Part shown: positions 16,098 to 24,545 of the stretch, piece after piece | Position numbering within the stretch: the stretch's first letter is position 1 | Layout of the letters: every line of letters begins with the position of its first letter | Assembly (NCBI RefSeq): GCF_947500765.1 | Contig: NZ_CANMTH010000002.1 | Span: forward strand, 186,001 to 250,000 | Direction: 5' to 3' | Source of the DNA: an uncultured Formosa sp. | Lineage (GTDB): Bacteria > Bacteroidota > Bacteroidia > Flavobacteriales > Flavobacteriaceae | Length of the DNA stretch: 64,000 nt | Translations under genes and position numbers: made by a program | The notes under the pieces: generated by a model | Told to the model about the DNA's origin: nothing | Databases searched by the model: none | What the model saw: only the letters and a program-made list of their open reading frames with translations

Positions 16098-19000
16098 ATG
16101 TACTTAATATTCGATACAGAAACTACAGGTTTACCAAAGCGTTGGAATGCACCAATTAGCGATACAGATAATTGGCCAAGATGTATACAAATTGCTTGGC
16201 AATTGCACGACGAGCTTGGAAATTGTATAGAACATCAAGATTATTTGGTGAAGCCAGAAGGGTTTAATATTCCTTATGATGCCGAGAAAATTCACGGTAT
16301 TTCTACAGAACTAGCAGAAGAACAAGGGATACCTTTGTCTGAAGTTTTAGAGAAATTTAATGTTGCTCTTGGTAAAACTAAGTTTGTGGTTGGACAAAAT
16401 GTTGGGTTCGATGTTAATATAATGGGGGCAGAATTCTATAGAGAAGATGTTGCAAATGCACTGCAAGAGCTTCCCGTTTTAGATACTTGTACAGAGATAA
16501 CAGCAAAACTATGTCAGATTCCTGGAGGGCGTGGTGGTAAATTTAAATTGCCAACGTTAACAGAATTGCATCAGTTTTTGTTTAATAAGCCTTTTGGAGA
16601 AGCGCATAATGCGACTGCCGATGTGGAGGCAACGACGCGTTGTTTCTTTGAGTTAATTCGAAGAAAAGAATATACAATTGAAGCTTTAGATGTTCAGCCA
16701 GATTATTTCGAACGCTTCAATAAAGCAAATCCGCAAGAAATCCAGCTTATTGGTTTAAAACACATCAACCTACAAAAGGCGAGTGCGAAAATTAACGAGC
16801 GTATACAAAAATCACAAGCGACAGATCTCTCGGCTGCTGAAATTAAACAAAACATTTCAGAATTATCAGATGTTAATTTCGCACATTTACATAATCACTC
16901 TCAATTATCCATATTACAATCTACCATAAGTATACCTAATTTGGTAGCAGCTGCGGCCAAACAAAATATGATTGGTGTGGCTCTTACCGATCATGCCAAT
17001 ATGATGGGGGCCTTTCACTTTGTGCGTGCTGTTATCAATCATAATAAAGGTGTTAAAGCAAAAAACGAAGAAGCTATAGCTGCAGGAAAGAAGCCTGAGT
17101 TAAATGAAATGAAACCTATCTTAGGGAGTGAGTTTTTTGTTTGTGAAGATCATTTAGATAAGTCTAGAAAAGATAATGGATATCAGATAGTTATTATTGC
17201 AAAGAATAAAAAAGGGTATCATAATTTAGCAAAACTATCGTCTGCTGCATTTACAGATGGGTTTTATTATGTGCCTAGAATTGATAAAAAACTGATTGAA
17301 AAATATAAAGAAGACCTAATTGTTTTAACTGGGAATTTATATGGAGAAGTACCTAGTAAGGTGCTTAATGTTGGAGAAAACCAAGCTGAAGAAGCTTTAC
17401 TTTGGTGGAAAGAACAATTTGGCGATGATTTGTATATTGAATTAATGCGCCACAATCAGGAAGATGAAGATCGTGTAAATCCTGTTTTAGTTGAATTTTC
17501 AAGAAAGCATGATATCAAAATAATAGCGACTAACAATACCTATTATGTAGATAAAAAAGATGCCAATGCACATGATGTTTTGTTATGTGTGCGCGATGGA
17601 GAAAAACAAGCCACACCAATAGGTCGTGGTCGTGGTTACCGTTATGGTATGCCCAATCAGGAATATTATTTCAAGACTTCAGAAGAGATGAAGACCCTTT
17701 TTAAGGATCTACCTGAAGCGATTATTAATATTCAAGAAGTTGTAGATAAAATTGAAATTTTTGAATTAGCACGAAGCGTACTATTACCTAAATTCGATAT
17801 TCCGGAAGAGTTTCAGTATGCAGAAGATAATGTAGACGGAGGAAAACGTGGTGAAAATGCCTTCTTAAGAGACATGGCATTTAAAGGCGCGAAAATTCGT
17901 TATGGTGAAGAATTGTCTGAAGAAGTTATTGAACGTTTAGATTTTGAGCTGGAAGTTATTGAAAAAACAGGATACCCTGGGTATTTCTTAATTGTAGAAG
18001 ATTTTATTCGTGCAGCCAGAAAAATGGGGGTGTCCGTTGGACCTGGCCGTGGATCTGCAGCAGGATCGGTGGTTGCTTACTGTCTTTGGATTACCAATAT
18101 CGACCCGATGTTGTATAATCTGCTTTTTGAGCGTTTCTTGAACCCGGATCGTGTAAGTATGCCCGATATTGATATTGATTTCGATGATGAAGGTCGAAGT
18201 CGTGTTATGGATTATGTCATCGAAAAATACGGAAGTAATCAAGTTGCTCAGATTATTACGTACGGTACTATGGCGGCTAAGTCGTCTATTCGAGATACTG
18301 CTCGTGTTTTAGATTTACCACTTTTTGAAGCTGATAGGATTGCGAAGTTAATTCCCAATATGTCTAAGCTGAATAAAATATTTGGTCTGGATGAAAAAGG
18401 ATTAAAAGAAAAATTTAGAGCAGAAGATTTAGAGAAAGTTAACGAGCTTATTGGTTTAGCAGATGGTAATAATCTGGAGTCAGAAACCTTAAACTTAGCG
18501 AGACGTTTAGAAGGTTCTGTTAGAAATACCGGAATTCATGCCTGTGGTGTAATTATTACACCAGACGATATTACCAATTTCGTTCCAGTGTCCTTGGCTA
18601 AAGATTCCGATTTGTATGTAACTCAGTTTGATAACTCGGTTGTAGAAGATGCAGGACTACTAAAAATGGACTTCTTAGGGTTAAAAACATTAACCCTAAT
18701 TAAGGATACCGTAAAAATTATAAAGGCTAAACATGATATAGATCTCGATCCAGAAAGTATTCCTTTAGACGATGTTAAAACATACGAGTTATTCCAACGT
18801 GGTGAAACGGTTGGTGTGTTCCAGTATGAATCTCCCGGAATGCAAAAACACATGCAGTCTTTAAAACCAACGGTTTTTGATGACCTTATTGCCATGAACG
18901 CCTTGTATAGACCAGGGCCAATGGAATATATTCCAAGTTTTATTAGAAGAAAGCACGGCGAAGAAGAAATTGAGTATGATTTACCAGCAATGGAAGAATA

Positions 19001-20486
19001 CTTAAAAGAAACCTATGGAATTACAGTTTATCAGGAGCAAGTAATGCTCTTGTCGCAAAAGTTAGCAAATTTTACTAAGGGTGAAGCCGATGTTTTGCGT
19101 AAGGCAATGGGTAAGAAACAGATTGCTGTACTGGATAAAATGAAACCTAAATTCATTAATCAAGCGAGTGAAAAAGGACATGATCCTAAAAAATTAGAAA
19201 AAATATGGAAAGACTGGGAAGCCTTTGCAAGTTACGCCTTTAACAAATCTCACTCTACATGTTATGCTTGGATTGCATACCAAACAGCTTATCTAAAAGC
19301 GCATTATCCTGCAGAATATATGGCTGCTGTATTATCGAACAACATGAACGATATTAAGCAGGTTACGTTTTTTATGGAAGAATGTAAGCGAATGAAATTA
19401 AGTGTACTCGGACCAGATGTAAATGAATCATTTTATAAGTTTTCTGTGAATGATGACTATGCTGTGCGTTTCGGAATGGGAGCAATAAAAGGAGTTGGTC
19501 ATGGCGCGGTAATGACTATTGTAGATAATAGAAAAGAGGGTGGACATTATAAATCTATTTTCGATTTTGCAAAACGAATAGATTTACGTGCTGCCAATAA
19601 AAAGGCCTTCGAAAGTCTTGCTTTAGCAGGAGGATTCGATTGTTTTACAGAAACGCATCGTGCCCAATATTTTCAAGATGAAGGCGATGGTATTACCTTT
19701 TTAGAAAAAGCCGTTAAATATGGAAATAAGCATCAAGAAAATGAAAACTCTGCACAAGTAAGTTTGTTTGGAGAGGCGAGTGATGTGCAAATAGAAGAAC
19801 CTTTAGTGCCACCAGCAGAAGAGTGGGGGACTATGGAGAAACTGGCTAGAGAGAAGGAAGTTGTCGGGATTTATATTTCCGGGCATCCGCTAGACGATTT
19901 TAAAATTGAAATGAAGAATTTTTGTAACGCAAACTTAAGTATGTTTAGAAACTTGGAAGCTTGTGTAAATGCCGAACTTACTTTTGGAGGTGTTATTACA
20001 GACGTTCAGCATCGTGTAAGTAAACAAGGTAAAGGTTGGGCGTTGTTTACAATAGATGATTATAATGATAGTTTTGAATTCAGAATATTTGGAGAAGATT
20101 ATTTAAAATTCAGACATTTCTTTGTTGTAAATAGTTTTGTGCATGTTAAGGCTTATGTGCGTGAAGGATGGGTAAATAAAGATACAGGAAAGAAAAGTGA
20201 TCCTAGAATCCAGTTTAATAGTTTTCAGTTGTTACACGATGTCATGGATCAATATGCCAAAAAATTATCCATTCAGCTTAATATAAATAATTTAACCGAA
20301 AATAAAGTCAAAGATCTTAAGCAGTTATTAGACGATCATTTCGGAACTAAACTATTAAATTTTCTTGTATACGATCAAGAAGATAAGGTAAAGTTACCTA
20401 TGGTTAGTAGGAAACAGAAAATAAATATTTCTCAAGAATTATTACATGCTTTAGATGAAAAAGAGGTGTTTTATAAACTGAATTAA
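16098..20486 (+). CDS. dnaE: DNA polymerase III alpha subunit with N-terminal proofreading exonuclease
   Basis: A 1462-residue replicative polymerase. Residues 1-190 are a DnaQ-like DEDDh 3'-5' exonuclease (FDTETTG at 5-11; HNATADVEATT as the third and fourth motif). A PHP domain starts at about 262 (HLHNHSQLS). The polymerase core has GPGRGSAAGS and the catalytic aspartates PDIDIDF near 690. Near 1220 lies QVSLF, a clamp-binding motif. An OB-fold follows at about 1293-1335. E. coli DnaE has 1160 residues and no exonuclease. The fusion is known in Bacteroidota. Confidence 0.95.
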   Translation: MYLIFDTETTGLPKRWNAPISDTDNWPRCIQIAWQLHDELGNCIEHQDYLVKPEGFNIPYDAEKIHGISTELAEEQGIPLSEVLEKFNVALGKTKFVVGQNVGFDVNIMGAEFYREDVANALQELPVLDTCTEITAKLCQIPGGRGGKFKLPTLTELHQFLFNKPFGEAHNATADVEATTRCFFELIRRKEYTIEALDVQPDYFERFNKANPQEIQLIGLKHINLQKASAKINERIQKSQATDLSAAEIKQNISELSDVNFAHLHNHSQLSILQSTISIPNLVAAAAKQNMIGVALTDHANMMGAFHFVRAVINHNKGVKAKNEEAIAAGKKPELNEMKPILGSEFFVCEDHLDKSRKDNGYQIVIIAKNKKGYHNLAKLSSAAFTDGFYYVPRIDKKLIEKYKEDLIVLTGNLYGEVPSKVLNVGENQAEEALLWWKEQFGDDLYIELMRHNQEDEDRVNPVLVEFSRKHDIKIIATNNTYYVDKKDANAHDVLLCVRDGEKQATPIGRGRGYRYGMPNQEYYFKTSEEMKTLFKDLPEAIINIQEVVDKIEIFELARSVLLPKFDIPEEFQYAEDNVDGGKRGENAFLRDMAFKGAKIRYGEELSEEVIERLDFELEVIEKTGYPGYFLIVEDFIRAARKMGVSVGPGRGSAAGSVVAYCLWITNIDPMLYNLLFERFLNPDRVSMPDIDIDFDDEGRSRVMDYVIEKYGSNQVAQIITYGTMAAKSSIRDTARVLDLPLFEADRIAKLIPNMSKLNKIFGLDEKGLKEKFRAEDLEKVNELIGLADGNNLESETLNLARRLEGSVRNTGIHACGVIITPDDITNFVPVSLAKDSDLYVTQFDNSVVEDAGLLKMDFLGLKTLTLIKDTVKIIKAKHDIDLDPESIPLDDVKTYELFQRGETVGVFQYESPGMQKHMQSLKPTVFDDLIAMNALYRPGPMEYIPSFIRRKHGEEEIEYDLPAMEEYLKETYGITVYQEQVMLLSQKLANFTKGEADVLRKAMGKKQIAVLDKMKPKFINQASEKGHDPKKLEKIWKDWEAFASYAFNKSHSTCYAWIAYQTAYLKAHYPAEYMAAVLSNNMNDIKQVTFFMEECKRMKLSVLGPDVNESFYKFSVNDDYAVRFGMGAIKGVGHGAVMTIVDNRKEGGHYKSIFDFAKRIDLRAANKKAFESLALAGGFDCFTETHRAQYFQDEGDGITFLEKAVKYGNKHQENENSAQVSLFGEASDVQIEEPLVPPAEEWGTMEKLAREKEVVGIYISGHPLDDFKIEMKNFCNANLSMFRNLEACVNAELTFGGVITDVQHRVSKQGKGWALFTIDDYNDSFEFRIFGEDYLKFRHFFVVNSFVHVKAYVREGWVNKDTGKKSDPRIQFNSFQLLHDVMDQYAKKLSIQLNINNLTENKVKDLKQLLDDHFGTKLLNFLVYDQEDKVKLPMVSRKQKINISQELLHALDEKEVFYKLN

Positions 20487-20574
20487 GTTAACTTTATTAA
20501 ATATCATCAATTAAGACAATTTGACAATAAATAAAACAAATAGTCACCATGTAAGGTTTGGCAGAATTTTTGAC

Positions 20575-20582
20575 TAATTTTG
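20575..20582 (+). promoter_or_regulatory. -7 element of the trxA promoter
   Basis: TAATTTTG matches TAnnTTTG and lies 40 nt before the trxA ATG. The nearest TTTG is 14 nt upstream, closer than the usual 17-23 nt. Confidence 0.4.
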
Positions 20583-20622
20583 TATAATTAAGATAAGAAG
20601 TAGAACTTTTAAAATAAAAATA

Positions 20623-20940
20623 ATGGCATTAGAAATAACAGACGCAAACTTTGAGGAAACTGTATTAAAAAGTGACAAACCTGTAGTAGTAGACTTTTGG
20701 GCTGCTTGGTGTGGTCCTTGTCGTATGGTAGGTCCTATTATTGATGAAATTAGTACAGAATACGATGGTAAAGCTGTAGTTGGAAAAGTAGATGTTGATG
20801 CAAATCAGGATTTTGCTTCAAAATATGGTGTACGTAACATTCCTACTGTTTTAGTTTTTCAAAACGGAGAAGTTGTTGAACGTCAAGTAGGTGTAGCACC
20901 TAAAAAAACATATACAGACGCTATCGATAAGCTTTTGTAA
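20623..20940 (+). CDS. trxA: Thioredoxin
   Basis: A 105-residue cytosolic thioredoxin with the redox motif W-C30-G-P-C33, the buried D25 region (VVVDFWAAWC) and the cis-proline loop NIPTVLVF. The length is typical of Trx1. It is monocistronic, with its own candidate promoter and terminator. Confidence 0.97.
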   Translation: MALEITDANFEETVLKSDKPVVVDFWAAWCGPCRMVGPIIDEISTEYDGKAVVGKVDVDANQDFASKYGVRNIPTVLVFQNGEVVERQVGVAPKKTYTDAIDKLL

Positions 20941-20966
20941 TAGCATTTAATATATAACATGTAATT

Positions 20967-20998
20967 AAAGGTTTGGCTTAGTGCTAAACCTTTTTTAT
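20967..20998 (+). terminator. Rho-independent terminator of trxA
   Basis: Stem GGTTTGGC (20970-20977) / GCTAAACC (20983-20990), including one G:U pair, with flanking A/T pairs and a T-run after it. Confidence 0.85.
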
Positions 20999-21023
20999 TT
21001 TTAGATGGTAATAAAAACAATTC

Positions 21024-21953
21024 ATGGATTTAAAAGAAGAGTTACAACATGTAGGCGGATTTGTTAATCTGGAATTGTTGGCAAAACAAGTTGTTGAAGG
21101 CTTTATAGCTGGTATGCACAAGAGTCCGTTTCATGGCTTTTCTGCAGAATTTGCTGAACATAAAATTTATAATCAAGGAGAAAGTACAAAACACATCGAT
21201 TGGAAACTATTTGCTAAAACAGATAAGTTATATACTAAACGTTACGACGAAGAAACCAATTTAAGATGTCATCTTATTATAGATAATAGTAGTTCTATGC
21301 ATTATCCAGAGCTTCAGCATTTTTCTATTCATAAATTAAATAAAATTGCCTTTTCAGCTTTAGCTTCAGCATCTATTATGCATATGCTTAAACGCCAGCG
21401 AGATGCTGTTGGTTTAAGTGTGTATAGTGATACTTACGATTATTACGCACCAGAAAAGGGCAGTGAAAGGCATCATCATATGCTGTTAAATGAGTTAGAA
21501 CACGTGGTTTTATCGAAGCCTAAGGCTAAAACTACAGATACTTATACCTATTTACATCATATTGCAGAAAAGCTTCATAAACGCTCTTTAATTGTTTTGT
21601 TTACTGATATGTTTCAGGAGTCTGCAAATGAAGACCAGTTATTTGAAGCTTTACGGCATTTAAAATATAATAAACATGAAGTGGTCTTGTTTCATGTGTT
21701 TGATAAGGATAAAGAAATGCATTTTAATTTCGACAATACACCAAAACGATTTGTTGATGTAGAAACAGGTACCTATATAAATGTATACGCAGAAAACATA
21801 AAAGAGACTTACGAAAAAGAAATCTCAATCTATTTTGAGGCTTTAAAATTAAAATGTGCACAATATAAAATAAAATATGTAGAAGCCGATATTAATGAAA
21901 ATTTCGATAACATATTGACAGCCTTTATGGTAGCACGATCTAGTTTTCTGTAA
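21024..21953 (+). CDS. DUF58 domain-containing protein
   Basis: A 309-residue cytosolic protein with the DUF58 core HIDWKLFAKTDKLYTKRYDE and a von Willebrand A-like fold whose metal site is DNSSSMHYPE. A VLFTDMFQES strand carries a second acidic position. DUF58 genes are usually next to a MoxR-type AAA+ ATPase. None is present here, so a partner elsewhere is expected. Function unknown; often linked to chaperone-like or envelope processes. Confidence 0.85.
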   Translation: MDLKEELQHVGGFVNLELLAKQVVEGFIAGMHKSPFHGFSAEFAEHKIYNQGESTKHIDWKLFAKTDKLYTKRYDEETNLRCHLIIDNSSSMHYPELQHFSIHKLNKIAFSALASASIMHMLKRQRDAVGLSVYSDTYDYYAPEKGSERHHHMLLNELEHVVLSKPKAKTTDTYTYLHHIAEKLHKRSLIVLFTDMFQESANEDQLFEALRHLKYNKHEVVLFHVFDKDKEMHFNFDNTPKRFVDVETGTYINVYAENIKETYEKEISIYFEALKLKCAQYKIKYVEADINENFDNILTAFMVARSSFL

Positions 21954-21985
21954 TATATATTAACTTAAAAAAGTTTAAATATTTA

Positions 21986-22016
21986 TTTGTGTATTAAAAA
22001 AAGGAGTGTATATTTG
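21986..22016 (+). promoter_or_regulatory. Promoter of tRNA-Asp copy 1
   Basis: TTTG (21986-21989), 19 nt, TATATTTG (22009-22016): an exact match to the Bacteroidota consensus, ending 18 nt before the tRNA. Confidence 0.75.
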
Positions 22017-22034
22017 CACTCGCAATAACGCAAC

Positions 22035-22108
22035 GGTCTGGTAGTTCAGCTGGTTAGAATACCTGCCTGTCACGCAGGGGGTCGCGGGTTCGAGTCCCGT
22101 CCAGACCG
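22035..22108 (+). tRNA. tRNA-Asp (GTC), copy 1
   Basis: A 74-nt cloverleaf. The acceptor stem pairs GGTCTGG (22035-22041) with CCAGACC (22101-22107), discriminator G. The anticodon stem CCTGC/GCAGG flanks a 7-nt loop with GTC at 22069-22071. The T loop is GGGTTCGAGTCCC. CCA is not encoded. Confidence 0.97.
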
Positions 22109-22119
22109 CTATATTGCTT

Positions 22120-22145
22120 AAAGCTCCTAGTTGGAGCTTTTTTTT
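22120..22145 (+). terminator. Terminator of tRNA-Asp copy 1
   Basis: Stem AAAGCTCC (22120-22127) / GGAGCTTT (22133-22140) followed by five further T. Confidence 0.85.
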
Positions 22146-22363
22146 GCAATAAAAAATAGTTGTGTTGTTTAGATAGGCCAAGGTTTATCTAAGGTTTACG
22201 TTGTTAAACCAATGAAAGGCTTTCCTTTTTTCATCCATTGAAAATCGGGATGCTTTTTTATTTTAAGGACAATTATATGTCTTTAATAGTTCTGATTTAT
22301 TATAACGATTGAGGTAGATTTACATGTAAATCTATAAAAATTAAAAAATATCACTTTTTATAG

Positions 22364-22392
22364 TTGAGTTATTAAAAAAGAGTGTATCTTTG
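22364..22392 (+). promoter_or_regulatory. Promoter of tRNA-Asp copy 2
   Basis: TTG (22364-22366), 18 nt, TATCTTTG (22385-22392). The -7 element lies inside the duplication and the -33 outside it, so copy 2 acquired a new -33 element. Confidence 0.65.
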
Positions 22393-22410
22393 CACTCGCA
22401 ATAATGCAAC

Positions 22411-22484
22411 GGTCTGGTAGTTCAGCTGGTTAGAATACCTGCCTGTCACGCAGGGGGTCGCGGGTTCGAGTCCCGTCCAGACCG
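22411..22484 (+). tRNA. tRNA-Asp (GTC), copy 2
   Basis: Identical in all 74 positions to the copy at 22035-22108, with the GTC anticodon at 22445-22447. Confidence 0.97.
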
Positions 22485-22495
22485 CTATATTGCTT

Positions 22496-22522
22496 AAAGC
22501 TCCTAATTGGAGCTTTTTTTTT
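22496..22522 (+). terminator. Terminator of tRNA-Asp copy 2
   Basis: Stem AAAGCTCC (22496-22503) / GGAGCTTT (22509-22516) with nine T in total after GAGC; one loop base and one T differ from copy 1. Confidence 0.85.
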
Positions 22523-22812
22523 GCAATAAAAAGTAGTTGTGTTGTTTAGATAAGCCAAGGTTTATCTAAGGTTTACGTTGTTAAACCAATGAAAGGCTTT
22601 CCTTTTTTCATCCATTGAAAATCGGGATGCTTTTTTATTTTAGAGTGTTCCTGTTTTTTTTTCATAACGCTTCATATTTGGTCTCGAATTTAGTGCGTTA
22701 AAAAGCATTTTCTTCATTTTAAAAAATTAAAAAATAACTAATGTGATTACGGTTAACCGGAAGGAATGATCGATTAAAAGTTTGATATTTGACTCTTAAT
22801 AAAATAACAAAT

Positions 22813-23571
22813 ATGAAAAAGTATATTATTATAATGTCTCTATGTCTAGGGGGATTATTAGCAATGAGTTGTAGTGATTCTACATCTGATGAGTTTGAAG
22901 AAGTTAATGGTAAAGTTGAGGAAAAGTTAATTGAAACTTTGGTGAAAACCTCTGTTCAGAATCCGAGTGAGAATAAAGTTTTTAGTTTTACTTATAATTC
23001 AGATGGAAGTTTAAATACTGCTAATAATGGTGAAGATACCGGAGCTGTAGTTTATGAAAACGACCAACTTTCTGCATTTACTGGAGGTGGAAATATTTTT
23101 AATGTAGAAGAACTTTTTGAATCGCCTTATAATGCTTTTGAAATTGGACAAGTTTTAGAGTATGATAATAACGGTAATCCCAAAACTTTAATGTTTCTAA
23201 AAAACGAATACGATTATGATACTGATGAATATTGGACCAAAGAGTACACAGCAGAGATTAAGTACGACGATGCTCCAAATCCGTTTTATTCTACTCTAGC
23301 GGCAGCAGGTGTAATTGATGCGCTAGATAAGGTTAAATTAAATTTTAGTATAACACAGCCTTTAGATCTTGTAAAAGCAAAACTTTTATTTCCTTTAAAT
23401 AATCCGTCTCAAATCATTTATAAAAATGAGGAAGGTGAGACTTTGGTTACTTTAAGTGCGAACTATGATTACGATGAAGATAATTACCCAAAATCTGCAG
23501 TTATGACTTCTATCGATTTAAGATTTAATGAAAGTACTACGCTAACGTTACTGTATTCTTATGTGAATTAA
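22813..23571 (+). CDS. Lipoprotein of unknown function
   Basis: A 252-residue lipoprotein. The ATG at 22813 gives a lipoprotein signal with a cysteine in LLAMSCSDS at about residue 20. The upstream TTG at 22789 was rejected. The mature part is acidic, with several beta-strand patterns of the form FSFTYNSDGSLNTANNGEDT and YDNNGNPKTLMF, which recall YD/RHS-type strand-turn repeats of Bacteroidota surface lipoproteins. No family was recognised with certainty. A strong terminator follows. Confidence 0.75.
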   Translation: MKKYIIIMSLCLGGLLAMSCSDSTSDEFEEVNGKVEEKLIETLVKTSVQNPSENKVFSFTYNSDGSLNTANNGEDTGAVVYENDQLSAFTGGGNIFNVEELFESPYNAFEIGQVLEYDNNGNPKTLMFLKNEYDYDTDEYWTKEYTAEIKYDDAPNPFYSTLAAAGVIDALDKVKLNFSITQPLDLVKAKLLFPLNNPSQIIYKNEEGETLVTLSANYDYDEDNYPKSAVMTSIDLRFNESTTLTLLYSYVN

Positions 23572-23589
23572 TTTTACGTGTGTATTCAT

Positions 23590-23631
23590 AAAAAAACGGA
23601 ATTACAATTTAAGTTGTAATTCCGTTTTTTT
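23590..23631. terminator. Bidirectional terminator
   Basis: An 18-bp perfect stem (23590-23607 with 23614-23631, core ACGGAATTACAA) with A/T runs on both sides, between the convergent lipoprotein and transglutaminase genes. Confidence 0.9.
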
Positions 23632-23655
23632 ATTTAATGTATTGAGAAATTGAAG

Positions 23656-24543
23656 TTATGCCGGTCTAATATCTACAGCAACATTCATTTTATTTTTTCC
23701 TGTGCTATATACAACGCCTTTTAACGGCGGAACATCGTAATAATCTCGTCCCCAAGAAACTGTTATGTGTTGGTTTTTAGGGATCTGATTGTTTGTAGGG
23801 TCAAAATCTACCCAACCAAATTCGGGTATAAACACCGAAAACCAAGCGTGAGACGCATCTGTACCGACCAGTTTTTCTTTTCCTGGAGGCGGTAAAGTCT
23901 CGATGTAGCCACTAACATAACGTGCAGGTAAACCCATAGAGCGTACACAAGCGATAGCTATTTGCGCAAAATCTTGGCAAACGCCCTTTTTTGCTTTTAT
24001 TACTTCTTGTATTGGTGTTGCAATGGTGCTAAACTCTGAGTCGAATTTAAATTCTTTGAAAATTCGCTGCATTAACTCAAAAGAAGCTTCAAAAATAGAT
24101 CTGTTTGGTTTGAATGATTTTTCAGCGTAAGCCTTAACTTCAGGAGAAATTTGGGCAATAAAAATAGAATCTAAAATAAACTGTTTAATGTCTATAAAGT
24201 CTTTGTTATTCGTCTTTAAAATAGCTAATCCTTCTTTTAAAGTTATAGTTTTTCCTGTTTTTGAATCTTCTATGTTTGGTTCTAGCTCGTAATCTCTTTC
24301 AATTATACTTTTTGCAGTAACCTTTAATTTTTTATGATGTTGTTGAATTGAAAATCGTGTAATGGTATTACCGAAAAAATCTAAACGTTCGGTAATTTCA
24401 GACGGTTTCGGACTTATTTCAAGTTCGTAGTCTAAAAGGGTTTGGCCTACCATGGTTTTTGGCTTCAAGGTTGCAATATTATGGCAAAAGGTTACACCAC
24501 TATCATAATCATAGCTAGTTGTATGTGAGACTTTAAATTTCAT
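23656..24543 (-). CDS. Transglutaminase-like protein (bacterial TGase N-terminal + core)
   Basis: A 295-residue papain-fold protein. An N-terminal beta domain (about 1-85, HTTSYDYDSGVTFCHNIA) precedes the core. The catalytic triad is visible: C189 in KKGVCQDFAQ, H232 in DASHAWFSV, D248 in WVDFDPTNN. There is no signal peptide, so it is cytosolic. Such proteins cleave, ligate or cross-link amide bonds. It is the third gene of a tight set (2-nt gap to the ATP-grasp gene), so it likely works with that amide-forming enzyme. Confidence 0.88.
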   Translation of the reverse strand: MKFKVSHTTSYDYDSGVTFCHNIATLKPKTMVGQTLLDYELEISPKPSEITERLDFFGNTITRFSIQQHHKKLKVTAKSIIERDYELEPNIEDSKTGKTITLKEGLAILKTNNKDFIDIKQFILDSIFIAQISPEVKAYAEKSFKPNRSIFEASFELMQRIFKEFKFDSEFSTIATPIQEVIKAKKGVCQDFAQIAIACVRSMGLPARYVSGYIETLPPPGKEKLVGTDASHAWFSVFIPEFGWVDFDPTNNQIPKNQHITVSWGRDYYDVPPLKGVVYSTGKNKMNVAVDIRPA

Positions 24544-24545
24544 AA

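Larger units (their letters stand above)
21993..22265 (+). repeat. Tandem duplication, unit 1 (tRNA-Asp transcription unit)
   Basis: This 273-bp unit is repeated at 22371-22642 with about six substitutions and two small indels (roughly 97% identity). It holds the -7 element, tRNA-Asp, terminator and a 120-bp trailing block. Confidence 0.9.
22371..22642 (+). repeat. Tandem duplication, unit 2 (tRNA-Asp transcription unit)
   Basis: Second copy of the unit at 21993-22265, separated from it by 105 bp of unrelated AT-rich sequence. The spacer argues against a simple head-to-tail event, or the spacer was inserted or diverged later. Confidence 0.9.

Noticed and set aside
21975..22181. 68-codon minus-strand reading frame over tRNA-Asp copy 1 (contains WTGLEPATPCVTGRYSNQLN)
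   Set aside because: It is the antisense translation of the tRNA, a well-known spurious annotation in Bacteroidota.
21993..22642. Genomic island or attachment sites at the duplicated tRNA-Asp
   Set aside because: The repeat covers a whole transcription unit rather than a tRNA 3' end. No integrase or mobile gene lies between or next to the copies.
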